A stretch of 64,000 nucleotides of DNA from Pyropia yezoensis (lineage: Eukaryota > Rhodophyta > Bangiophyceae > Bangiales > Bangiaceae): contig CM020619.1 in the NCBI GenBank assembly GCA_009829735.1, positions 7,244,375 through 7,308,374 of the forward strand. The letters run 5' to 3'. Positions 28,660 to 37,873 of the stretch are shown here, piece by piece. Below the pieces are notes generated by a model, which was not told where the DNA came from, made no database searches, and worked only from the letters and a program-made list of their open reading frames with translations. The translations under genes and the position numbers were made by a program. The stretch's first letter is position 1. Each line of letters starts with the position of its first letter.

Positions 28660-30474
28660 ATGTTCTCCCCCCCATCCAATCGGGGAGGGGGGCCGAGCGG
28701 CCGCAGCTCCCTTGGTGGCAGCCCCAGCGGCCGCTCCTTTGGCTACGCCAGCGACGGCAGCGGCGCCGCCAGCCCCGACAGCAGCAGCACAGATAACACC
28801 GTCCCCCCGCGCGGCCCGGCTCGCGGCCGCGCGGCTAGAGCCCCCCGCGGACGCGGCGCCCATGGAGGTGCGCGAGGCGGGCGGCGGCCCCCGCGAAGTG
28901 GAGGCCGCCTTGACGTCGGGGCCGACGACGGCCTCACCGACGGCGATGGGGATCCCTCAGCAGAGGCCGCAGCAGCAGCCGCCGGCGCGCGCACCAATCC
29001 TGGCGCAGGGCGACGCGGCCGTGCCGGGCGAAGCGGCCCTCTGCGCGGCCGAGGACGCGGCCGTGGACGCGGCGAGGCGGGCTCTCGAGATGGAGTGAGA
29101 CCTCGCGTCCACACCAACGGGGTCCCGTACTCCGCTGTCGAGCGAGTACAGCTGAGCGCTGCGTGGCTCGAGACGTCTGAGGATGCCGTGGTAGGTACGG
29201 ACCAGAACAGCAAGGAGTTTTTTGCTGTCGTGACGGCCAACTTCCAGGCGCGGATGGATCGCGTCGACGTCGAGATGCCGATGGAGGGCTTCCCTGCGCG
29301 GGTGCTGCGGGAGGCCACCGGCGTGCAGAGGTACTACAAGAAGCTGAACGAGAAGGTGATGCGCCTCGTGTGCGCGCGCGTGCACGTGGAGGGCCTGAGT
29401 CTCACTGGAAACCCGTCGGAGGCCGACATGGAGCTGGCCATGATGGCCGTTTTTGAGAACCGCGACGAGTACGAGGCCATCAGGCTGGGCAAGTACGTGC
29501 CGCACCCCATCCTCAAGACCGCGGAGGCGAGGGCGGACTACTGGATTGACTGCTGGCGCGTATTGAAGATTTCCGACAAGTATAGCGGCGCCGCTGCAAT
29601 GGAGGCCATGGCGGCACGCCGCCGCGGCCGCCGCCCTGCTGGCGCGGCGGTGGGTGCAGCGAACGCCGTGGCAAGCGTGGGCGACGACCTCAGCGCGCGT
29701 GATGCGGCCGCAGCGGACGCGGCCGCGACGGACGCGGCCACGACTGATGGCGGCGGCGACCAGGAGGGGACGCGAGCGGACGGCCTGGCGGCTGGCAAGC
29801 GCCAGCGACCGGCTACCTTTGCGGACCGCCCGCTGGGAACGCAGTCAACGCTGGCGGAGCTCGCGCAGGCAGCCCGCGACAAGGCGTTTAAGCAGGAGGG
29901 CGAGGCAAACACGAAGGCGCTGAACGTGCTTGCGGAGGCGGCCCGTGACCGCAACATCGTCGCGACTTTGTCGGCACCCGCAATTCGGGACGAGCCACGC
30001 TTTCGTGACTTTCTGGCCAGACGGGCCGACGAACTGATCGCGGCCCACTTGGCTGCGCAACAACGGTCGGCCGCCACGGGCGCGGCCGCCAACAGCGGCG
30101 GGGCTAGTGGGACGGGGCCCGCTCCATCGGGCCCTTCTGCGGGAGCTGCTGCCCGGGAAGTGCATGAAGCAGAAGGAGCAGATGTGCTGAGCGCTGGGGC
30201 GGCCGCGGGGGCGGCCGCCGGTGCAGGGGGGGCGGATAGGGGAGGGGGCGTGCGGGGGGGGGGGGGGCGGGGGGGGGGCGGCCGCCCCAGCGGCCTCGAC
30301 GACTGCAGTGGCCGCGGCTGCTGGGCAGGCCGCGGTGGCGTCCGTCGTCGGGGCCGCTGCGGGTTCAAGTGCTCCAGGTGGCCGCTCTTCAGCGGCCGCC
30401 GGGGATGTGGCCGCCGCCAGTACTCCCCCACCCACGGCCCCCCCTGCTGCGCTTCTCCCTTGGCCGCTCCCTGA
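28660..30474 (+). CDS. Trihelix/NAM-like DNA-binding partner of a Harbinger transposon
   Basis: ORF from ATG 28660. The first ~145 residues are Gly/Arg/Ala-rich low complexity. A trihelix-like domain then begins near 29125: YSAVERVQLSAAWLETSEDA, VVGTDQNSKEFFAVVTANF, then YKKLNEKVMRL. This is the pattern of plant Harbinger-associated proteins (annotated NAM-associated or glutathione S-transferase T3-like). A second helical region near 29.8-30.06 kb (FADRPLGTQSTLAELAQAAR ... RRADELIAAHL) may mediate dimerisation. After 30250 the frame runs through two long G tracts into arbitrary sequence, so the true C-terminus is probably the ORF at 30221-31063. It is convergent with the transposase on -. Confidence 0.72.
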   Translation: MFSPPSNRGGGPSGRSSLGGSPSGRSFGYASDGSGAASPDSSSTDNTVPPRGPARGRAARAPRGRGAHGGARGGRRPPRSGGRLDVGADDGLTDGDGDPSAEAAAAAAGARTNPGAGRRGRAGRSGPLRGRGRGRGRGEAGSRDGVRPRVHTNGVPYSAVERVQLSAAWLETSEDAVVGTDQNSKEFFAVVTANFQARMDRVDVEMPMEGFPARVLREATGVQRYYKKLNEKVMRLVCARVHVEGLSLTGNPSEADMELAMMAVFENRDEYEAIRLGKYVPHPILKTAEARADYWIDCWRVLKISDKYSGAAAMEAMAARRRGRRPAGAAVGAANAVASVGDDLSARDAAAADAAATDAATTDGGGDQEGTRADGLAAGKRQRPATFADRPLGTQSTLAELAQAARDKAFKQEGEANTKALNVLAEAARDRNIVATLSAPAIRDEPRFRDFLARRADELIAAHLAAQQRSAATGAAANSGGASGTGPAPSGPSAGAAAREVHEAEGADVLSAGAAAGAAAGAGGADRGGGVRGGGGRGGGGRPSGLDDCSGRGCWAGRGGVRRRGRCGFKCSRWPLFSGRRGCGRRQYSPTHGPPCCASPLAAP

Positions 30475-31063
30475 CGGCAGCCATCCGCCGGGTTCGCCTC
30501 CCCTACCGCCCGTTGTCGACTTTTCGTGGCCGCCCGTCGCGCCGCGCCCGGCCGCGCAACCGCGTGTCCTACCCCCACCCGCACAACCGCGTCGCCCGGC
30601 ACCGGCGCCCGCACCACCGGTGCGGTACGGACTGGGGGGGGGGCCTCTAGCGGCGGCGGCGGCTGCATCTGCGGCCACGGCTGGACCGCAGACTTTACGC
30701 CGATCGGCGGCGCCCGCTGAGCGGGCTGTGGCCATGCCGGCGCCCCACATGTCTGCTTCCGGCGCCATGTCCATCACGACGGCCGTGACGGGCGGTCGCT
30801 CGGCGGCTGCTTTGCTCTCTGTCGGCCGTCGGGCGCAGGTCACGAGGCAGCTGCAGTTTGCTACACAGCGCAGCAGCAAGGGTAAAGGGCCGAAGCGGGC
30901 GGCCCTTTACGTTTCTCCTACACCCTCCCTGTCTGGGTCAGAGGACCCTCAGGACGATGACGGCTTTGGTAATGTGCCTGACGACGACGATGAGTTTGGG
31001 ACCCTAATTGGGGACGTGAAGGAGCTGGAGGAGGACGAAGACGAAGATGACCTGTACCTTTGA
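30221..31063 (+). CDS. Probable C-terminal part of the trihelix protein, out of frame
   Basis: The frame is open from 30221 to TGA 31063. It is Ala/Pro-rich, then has a basic stretch (RSSKGKGPKRAALYVSP) and an acidic end (DEFGTLIGDVKELEEDEDED). This is a more protein-like ending than that of the overlapping 28660 ORF. The change of frame falls at runs of 14 and 10 G (30254-30267, 30269-30278), where replication slippage or sequencing error is common. It could also be a separate ORF, which is less likely. Confidence 0.5.
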   Translation: MQGGRIGEGACGGGGGGGGAAAPAASTTAVAAAAGQAAVASVVGAAAGSSAPGGRSSAAAGDVAAASTPPPTAPPAALLPWPLPDGSHPPGSPPLPPVVDFSWPPVAPRPAAQPRVLPPPAQPRRPAPAPAPPVRYGLGGGPLAAAAAASAATAGPQTLRRSAAPAERAVAMPAPHMSASGAMSITTAVTGGRSAAALLSVGRRAQVTRQLQFATQRSSKGKGPKRAALYVSPTPSLSGSEDPQDDDGFGNVPDDDDEFGTLIGDVKELEEDEDEDDLYL

Positions 31064-31560
31064 TGGGTTTGTGGCTTTGCTGTGCCGGTGGTGTCTCTTT
31101 TTTTTTTTTCCTGGTTTGTGTTTCTGTGTCTGTCGAGCGCTGTTTTTTTTCGTTGGTGTTTTGCTTTTGTCCTGAACGTCTTGCTGCTTGTCTTCATCTG
31201 TGATCATCACTGGGTGTCGGGCGTAGACTTTGTTTCATGCATGCTTCTCTGCCATAAACCTTTGCACGATGCACCTCACGTCTTTTTTCTCTACGGAGAC
31301 CTGTCAAAAAAAGGAGTCCACGCGAGGCACATTCGCCCTGTGTGCGCCCTCCTACCCAGAGTGCGCGCAGCTGCGAGGTACCTTCCCCCGCCCCCCTCGG
31401 TGCGCCATGATCCGCTGCCCGCACTCGACGGTGGGAGGGCGCCCGCCCGCCGCACCCGGTGCGCGGCGACACGGGCACCGCACCCTCAGTGCGGCCGCTA
31501 TAGAGCGGCCGCTGACCGCACCTGGTGCACGGCCACGGCGGCGGCGGCGGCCTTGTGCGG

Positions 31561-31750
31561 TCGCCGGGGGCTGCCTGGGCGTCTGCCCGTCAGCCGCGCC
31601 CGGGCACGCACCTTGGCCAGTCGCCGGGGGCTGCCTGGGCGTCTGCCCGTCAGCCGCGCCCAGGCACGCACCTTGGCCGGTCGCCGGGGGCTGCCTGGGC
31701 GTCTGCCCGTTAGCCGCGCCCAGGCACGCAACTTGGCCGGCCGCCAGTCG
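31561..31750. repeat. 60-bp tandem repeat, three copies plus a partial
   Basis: Three near-identical 60-bp units begin TCGCCGGGGGCTGCCTGGGC at about 31560, 31620 and 31680. They lie between the convergent trihelix and transposase genes, and are unrelated in sequence to the 26.4-kb array. Confidence 0.85.
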
Positions 31751-31903
31751 CGCCTGGGCGGCCGCCTTAGCGTTTTCGCACATCGGCTGTGCGGACGAGC
31801 CCGACCGGCCGCGTGTGTCAGAGCGTACGCTTCTTATTCAAGGAAAAAAAAAAACCCGCAGGCGAAAAAAAAACCTTTAGCTCCATGCGCCTCACGCGCT
31901 ACA

Positions 31904-33823
31904 CTACGGCTGCGGCGTGAGCATGTGATGCCGATGAACATATGGAGCCAGCGCGCGCCTTCTGTGCGTCCACACATGCTCCATCAGGTCCACGCGCAGG
32001 CGCTCGTGCTCAACAGGGCTGCGCACGGCCGACCGCCGCTGTACGGCGGCCGAGCGGCCGTCCACTCGACCTCGCCCCGCGCCTCCACCGCGCCCAGTCC
32101 CACCACGGCCTGCAGAACCACCTGGCCCGCTGCCGCGCCCAGAAACACCACCGCCTGCTGCCCCACCTCCATCGGCTGTTGCACCTTGAGCGGCACCACC
32201 ACCACCACCACCCTCAGCCCGCCAAACTCGCCCGGCGCCACCCCCTGCCCCTGCGCCTCGTTCGACACCCGCCGGCCGGGCGGCCCCGCCGCCTGGTCCG
32301 CCTCTACATCCACCTCCACCTCCTCCTCTGCCTCTCCCGGCGCCTACGGGCCGGGCGGCAGCTCCGCCATATGCTGAATGAACGCATCCAGGAGCGGCCG
32401 CCCCGCCCCCACCTCTAGCACGTCCGCCAGGGCGGCCGGCAGTCGGGTTCTCACTCCCCGCGGTCGCCACACCCCCACCTTCGGAACGCTCGCCAGGTCC
32501 GCCAGCTGCCGGTTCGTCGCTCCGCTCCGCGGCTGAGTTGTCGTCGGCCGCCGCCGCCGCCGCCGCTGCCGCGGCCGCCGCCGCCGCCGCGGTTTCCGCG
32601 ACCACCACGGCGGCCGCCGCAGCCCCAGGGACCCCATATGCGTCGCCCATGCGGCGCCGGGAAAGGTACCCGTCGCGTCGCTGGACGACGACCATGTTGT
32701 GTAGAATAGCGACGGCTTTGGCGGTGCGGATGATGCGGTCCATGCTGTGGAACTTCGCTGGGTGTTGCAGGATATGAAACCGCGCCGTCATGACCCCGTA
32801 GAGGCGCTCAACGTCCTTGCGCAGTGCCTCCTGGAGCCGGTTGTACGTGCGTTTCTTCGTGGTGTTGTTGGCGGCGCGCGAGAAGGGGCGGGCAAAAATG
32901 GGGAAATGGGGATAGACGCCATCAGCCAAGTAATACAACAAACGACGACTGCGGCCGTTCAGTGTAAACTCAAAAATATCAGGCGGCCACGCCCCGCTCA
33001 TCACGTCCATGCATAACGGCGACTGGCCCCACACGTTAATGTCATTGTGGCTCCCGGGCGCCCCCACAAAAAAATGCCAAATGTAGAGATCCTCATCGCA
33101 AACCGTTTCCATTACCACCGACCGCCGCTTCTTGTAATCCTGGTATTGCCCGGCCTGCGCCTTCGGACACATCCGCCACACCCAGTGTAAGCAGTCGATG
33201 CTCCCCATGCACCCCGGCATGCCCCGCTGCTCGTTACGGTCGAGGATGTGGGCCAGCTCCGCGTTGGTGGGCGGCCGCAGATAAGAATCCTCGTAGTTGT
33301 CGACGATGTGGTCCACGAGCATCTGTGTGGCCATGGCGGTGGTTGACTTGGCCAAGCGCAAGTACTCGTCAGGCCGATCGGCGGCCTCGCCATATGCGAG
33401 CACGCGAAAAGCGGCCACAACCTTCTGCAGCCCGTACGCCTGCGAGCGCTCTGTTGCGTGAGTGGACCTCTTCCAGTAGGGGAGGTCCTTGACGTCATTG
33501 TAGAAATCCATGAACACGCTGCGGGGCACGCGGAAGCGCGTCTCAAAGTCCTGCTCGCCATAAACAGGAGGATGGCCATCCAAGCCGAAGTAGTCCCGCT
33601 GGATGCCACGAAAGCCGACGTCAAAATCGCGACGCCGGTTGGCGCGGCGGCCTGGGACAGATCCGCCCCGACGTCGGCGCCGCGCAATAGCACCCGACAG
33701 AGCGACATAGTGCTTTCGCCGGCACAAAGACAGCTGCGAAGCCACAACGGCGGCGCGCGCCTCGTCGCCCGATCCGTCGGACACCTCCCAAGCCTCCCGA
33801 TCTCCGGGATGGTGGGTGGCCAT
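31904..33823 (-). CDS. PIF/Harbinger transposase (plant transposon protein family)
   Basis: 639 residues from ATG 33823, with no internal stop. It should cut and paste the element using a DDE RNase H-fold nuclease. Visible parts are FGLDGHPPVYGEQDFETRFR, then FRVLAYGEAADRPDEYLRLA, the first Asp in MGSIDCLHWVW (D210), YLADGVYPHFPIF (D301) and RKDVERLYGVMTARFHIL (E339). This is the pattern of the plant-type Harbinger family (Pfam 'Plant transposon protein'). The last ~220 residues are a Gly/Ala-rich extension not usual for the family. It faces the trihelix gene tail-to-tail, giving the expected two-gene set. All catalytic residues are present, so the transposase may be functional. Confidence 0.9.
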   Translation of the reverse strand: MATHHPGDREAWEVSDGSGDEARAAVVASQLSLCRRKHYVALSGAIARRRRRGGSVPGRRANRRRDFDVGFRGIQRDYFGLDGHPPVYGEQDFETRFRVPRSVFMDFYNDVKDLPYWKRSTHATERSQAYGLQKVVAAFRVLAYGEAADRPDEYLRLAKSTTAMATQMLVDHIVDNYEDSYLRPPTNAELAHILDRNEQRGMPGCMGSIDCLHWVWRMCPKAQAGQYQDYKKRRSVVMETVCDEDLYIWHFFVGAPGSHNDINVWGQSPLCMDVMSGAWPPDIFEFTLNGRSRRLLYYLADGVYPHFPIFARPFSRAANNTTKKRTYNRLQEALRKDVERLYGVMTARFHILQHPAKFHSMDRIIRTAKAVAILHNMVVVQRRDGYLSRRRMGDAYGVPGAAAAAVVVAETAAAAAAAAAAAAAAADDNSAAERSDEPAAGGPGERSEGGGVATAGSENPTAGRPGGRARGGGGAAAPGCVHSAYGGAAARPVGAGRGRGGGGGGCRGGPGGGAARPAGVERGAGAGGGAGRVWRAEGGGGGGAAQGATADGGGAAGGGVSGRGSGPGGSAGRGGTGRGGGAGRGRVDGRSAAVQRRSAVRSPVEHERLRVDLMEHVWTHRRRALAPYVHRHHMLTPQP

Positions 33824-33884
33824 GGCGAGTCCCCCTCAAAGTTGCCAGAGGATGCCCTTGCCAGTTACGGCCGCGGCGGCGGTC

Positions 33885-34225
33885 GCCGCGATGGCGGTGG
33901 CCGCGACGGCAGCAGTCACGACGGTGGCGGCCGCGACGGTGGCGGCCGCGACGGTGGCGGCCGCAACGGTGGCGGCCGCGATGGTGGCACCCGCGACGGT
34001 GGCACCCGCGATGGTGGCACCCGCGACGGCTACGCGGCCGCGACGGTGGCGGCCGATGGTAGTGGCCGCGACGGTGGCGGCCGCGACGATGGCCGCCGAG
34101 ATGGTCGTGGCCGCGACGGTGGTACCTGCGATGGTGCTGGTAGCGAAGGTTGCGGCCGCGATGGTGGCCGCGATGGTGGTGGCCGCGACGGCTACGCGGC
34201 CGCGGCGGCGGTCGCCGCGATGGTG
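33885..34225. repeat. 15-bp simple repeat (GCGACGGTGGCGGCC and variants)
   Basis: The repeats lie just upstream of the transposase start codon. Multiple perfect and imperfect 15-bp units occur, with GCACCC variants in the middle. They give Arg-Asp-Gly-Gly-Gly or Ala/Thr/Val repeats in spurious ORFs. Confidence 0.8.
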
Positions 34226-34459
34226 GTGGCCTCGATGCTCGTGGCCGCGGCGGTGGATCCGGTAGCCGCCGTGATGGTGGTCGCAGCGACGGTGGCGGCC
34301 ACGGCGGTCGTGTGCGCGACGGTGGCGAGGTGGCGGTGGACACCGCAACGGTGGCGAGATGGCGGTGGCAGACGCGGCGATGGTGGCGACTGGCAGCGCG
34401 CGCCGACGGTGGTGGTGACGACGCTGATGGGGACAGGGACAGCAGCCCAGCCCTGACCG

Positions 34460-34745
34460 CCGGGATGGATCAGCCTTTTCGAGGCCGCTGGCGCCCCCCC
34501 CCCCTGAAACAGCACACCACGCGCCCCCCCCAGCCAAGGAGCGCGCCATGCGGTTCCGACCGCCTGGTCGGATCAGCCATTTCGGGGCCGCTGGCGGCCC
34601 CCCCCCCTCAAACAGCACGCCACGCGCCCCAATGCCCCCTCGAATCGTCGGGCCACGCGGCGACGACGGCTGGTGTGCATCGGCATTCCCGGGGCCGTTG
34701 GCGCCCCCCCCAAAAAAAAACAGCGTTCCACGCCCGCCACGCTTG
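34460..34745. repeat. ~105-bp imperfect repeat, three copies
   Basis: Blocks from about 34470, 34572 and 34675 share GGCCGCTGGCG, a C run, AAACAGC and CCACGCGCC. The C run varies in length and in the last copy is followed by A9. No gene. Confidence 0.65.
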
Positions 34746-35175
34746 GCCGCCGCCCCCCCGTACCCCCTGGAACACTCCCCGGCATGGCGGGCCGACGCGA
34801 AGCGGCCGCCCCGAGGCTGCTGTGAGCGCCCCCCCCCGCCGCCCCCACCGGCCAAAAGAACCGCGGATTGGCCACGCGTGGCAGCCCCAGGACGTCGCCC
34901 AGCATAGCTGGGCCGGGTACGTGTCAGCGCTCGTGGACACAGGGCTGCCAGACATGTGCTAGTCCCCAGCCGGAGGGATCCACGCGAGTGGGCGCCAGCA
35001 ACTGTGTCGATCGGGCCGGCACAGCACAATGACCCGCGTCCATCCCCCCCCCTGCAGTATGTACGCGCCGAAATGCAGGCAGGACCCTCGAATCATGTCT
35101 CAAAGCTTTCACACATGCCGCGAAACCTTCAAACGGGGCCAGTTCTAGCCCAATATGGCGTCCCACAAGCCGAAA

Positions 35176-35236
35176 CGAGATGGTCTAGACCATCTCGGAA
35201 ACGAACTAGGGGGGGGTAGATCGTTTCCGAGATGGT
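35176..35236. repeat. Nested perfect palindromes with GAGATGGT motifs
   Basis: Bases 35176-35197 form a perfect 22-bp palindrome centred on TCTAGA. Its right half (35189-35204) also pairs perfectly with 35221-35236 (16 bp), around a G-rich 16-bp spacer. The structure could form alternative cruciforms. The motif CGAGATGGT recurs at 35443-35462. Confidence 0.9.
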
Positions 35237-35442
35237 ATAAACCAAGTCGCCACCATCTCTGTCGTGTACGTGGCACTCGAGACTTGAATCAACTACAGCA
35301 ACTCCTTTCCCCTCTGAATCTGAATCGACGGCCCGAATCGGGCCTCCACCGGGGACCCACGAGCCCGCGCGGCTCTCCCATTGGCCAACTGGACATTCAA
35401 CGGCCACGTGGCGCCTTAAATGAGCATTCCGAAAATATATGC

Positions 35443-35490
35443 GAGATGGTATGCGAGATGGTTGGTACCCGTGGAAACACTCTTAGACAG
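35443..35490 (+). repeat. Dispersed ~46-bp repeat with CGAGATGGT motifs (copy 2)
   Basis: It contains two CGAGATGGT units followed by ACCCGTGGAAACACTCT, and matches the reverse complement of 22961-23010. Confidence 0.6.
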
Positions 35491-36362
35491 CTGTGGCGAA
35501 GGTCCCGGGGCGCCACAAACTCGGCGCCACGTGATTGTGGCCTGTCATAGATATCGGATTGACCGGGGGTCAGCGAAAGGACCTGAGCACAGGACCCCGG
35601 TTTTCAGCAGGTGCCTGGCACATCTCCGCTGGGCCCACTCAGGCTCTCGACACACACCCTGCTGGGCACAGCCTGCAGCTGCGTGTCTGCTCCCACACGC
35701 TGTTTTCCTTCGCTTTTTTCCTTCTCTGGTCGACCGGCCCACCGCCTTGACCTCTGGCCACGCCCCTGCGCGCGAAGCGCCGTTTGCAGCCCATCTGGCC
35801 GGCGGCGGCCGCCGCGCGTGCTCACGTGGGGACCCCCCCGCGCCACGCAGGCAGGTGGGCAGCGAGTCCCGCACGCCCGCCCGTGGCCGTTGCTAGCAGC
35901 TGCGTATGCGAGGGGTGGGTGCGGGGGGGAGGGGGGGAGGTGGCCAGCGGCGTCTGGCGGTGGCCTGGCGAAGGGGGTTTCTGGCGTGTGCTGAGGAGGA
36001 GGACTGGCGACCGGCGGCAGCCACGAGCCGAACCGTACCGTCGCGCGGGCGCGGGGCCGCGGCGGTGCCACCGAGACGTGGGTGGCACGCGCGGGCGAGT
36101 CGACGCGTGCTGCCGCTACCTGTCGCTACCCCCATCGTTGCCGCAGCCGCCCTGCCGTCCGCACCGCACCACTGATGCTGTCGCTGCCTACGCGGCGGCC
36201 ACCTGCAGCACCTGTTTTGGCTGTGCCACCCCCTACACGCCCGCGTTCGCTTTGACTTGGTTGCTGGTTGCGAGCTGGCTGTGCCCACGCTACCGTCCCT
36301 TTTTTCCTGAAGCGGTGGGGAGGGGTCAACCCTACCCCCCACCCCCCCCGCCTCCCTCCCCC
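35491..36362. other. Upstream region of the RING-H2 gene
   Basis: The reading frame of the RING gene is open back to 35784, but that stretch is Pro/Arg-rich and has no domain. It may be 5' UTR and promoter. No TATA box was identified with confidence. Confidence 0.4.
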
Positions 36363-37873
36363 ATGACTCTCGTGGTGCCCTTTGCGCTGGTGCTCGGCTT
36401 TCTGGCCCTGCTGCTCGCTGTCGCCGTTTTCCTCTTGTGGCGCAAGCGTCGCAACGCCCGCGTTGAAGCCGCTGCTTTTGCCGAGTCGCTGGCCGCTCGG
36501 GAGCGTCGCCGTGAGGCACGCTCGAAAAAGACTGGCCTGCTGACGCGACGGGAGATTGAGTCGATTGCGCCCGAGAGCATCCACGCTCCACCACCCTGCG
36601 GCGATGAGGAGGACGCTCTTTGCAATGACGGTGGAGGCAACGATCACGTGGGGGGACAGCTGGGCGCAGGGGCTGGGGGGCCGGAGAAGCTGGTCGGGGC
36701 GTCGGGCAGCATAGCCAGCAGCAGCTTGGACGGGGAGGGGGAGGAGCTGCGTGGGACAAGGGGAGGTGGAGGGGCGGGCAGCAGCGCACCGCAGGCGGGA
36801 AGCGTGGAGACGCCCTTCCCTTCAAAGGTTGAGCCCCAAGGCGCTGGCGACTACACTGAGGCCGACCACCGTGGTGACCCTGACGCCGACGCCGAAGCGC
36901 ACCCGGAGGCGAGTGCGGGTGACGAGGGAAGGAGACCCGAGGGCGCAGTGAAGCGACCGGGCGCTGACTACCTACCTGGCAGCACACTCACATGTGCTAT
37001 CTGTCTTGGTACGTTTTGTGCCAGGGCAGGGATTGGTGCGGGGGGTGGTGGTGAGGGAGGGTGTTGCCGGCTCGGACGTACCGGCGGCGGTAAGGTAACG
37101 GATGGAGTTCGTTTCTTCCTGCGCCAGTTCTTGGCGGAGGTGTGACGCGTGCGCCAACGTGTCTGGGGGGGGTGGCGCTGTTCCTCTGATCGGCATGTGG
37201 CAGCCGCTGGAACCCAGCTGCTATTGCTTTCCGAGGTAGGGCACAACTTGGGGTGGAGTTTGCATGCAGTGTGGCCGGGGTCACCCTCGGCATGGTTTGG
37301 CGAGGTATTACTACTAGGTCAGGCATCTCGTTTTGCTGTTTGCTGACGCACGGAATGGTGTTTCTCTCTTCTGCGCGCCCCTTTGCCCTATCCTGTTGCC
37401 CACCTCTCGGCTCCCTCACAGACACCGTCGAGTACGGAGAGACCAAGCGCACCTTGCCATGTACTCACTCTTACCACTCCACGTGCGTGCGGGCGTGGCT
37501 CAAGCGCGTCAGCCGGTGTCCGCAATGCAATAATGCGACGGTCAAGGAGCGCCAGCGAGGCATTCGTCGTGCCCGACGCGACGCACGCGATGCGGCCGCG
37601 ATGGCGGCCGCGGCACTTGCCGCGTCGGGGGTGATCGCCCCGACTGGTGGAGAAGTAACTGAAGGTGCAGAGAGTGGTGGGCCGGAAGGCGGAGCTGCCG
37701 CCAGCAGCTCTATTGACGCCGCGCCCGAGTTTGTGGTGGTCCCGCTGGGAGATGCGGCGGCCAGTTCTGCAGCGCCCGCGGACGCGAGGCAGACGGCCGC
37801 CTGTGGCCGGGCAGACAGCACGGGAGGATCAGTGTCCCCTGTGCCATCCCCGCAAATGCCCGTCGAGGTGTAG
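36363..37873 (+). CDS. RING-H2 membrane-anchored E3 ubiquitin ligase (two exons)
   Basis: Model: exon 1 36363-37008, exon 2 37422-37873, 365 residues. ATG 36363 was chosen because a transmembrane helix follows directly (VVPFALVLGFLALLLAVAVF, residues 4-23), then a basic stop-transfer RKRR. The middle is acidic and Gly/Ser-rich. Splicing joins CAIC-L to DTVEYGETKRTLPC, giving a canonical RING-H2 with zinc ligands C211, C214, C229, H231, H234, C237, C248 and C251. A basic helix (KERQRGIRRARRDARDAAAM) and an Ala/Pro-rich tail follow. It should transfer ubiquitin from an E2 at a membrane, like ATL-type ligases. The intron starts GTACGT and ends CACAG. Confidence 0.87.
37009..37421 (+). other. Intron in the RING-H2 gene (413 bp)
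   Basis: Donor GTACGT after TGTCTTG, acceptor CTCACAG before ACACCGTCGAG. Phase 1: the split codon becomes Asp. Reading through would meet a stop at 37143-37145 before the rest of the RING. Confidence 0.88.

Noticed and set aside
25598-29098. Several overlapping 400-800 codon ORFs through the 60-bp minisatellite
   Set aside because: The start codons are GTG or TTG and all frames are open because of the repeat, so none can be called a gene from sequence alone. The region is annotated as a repeat.
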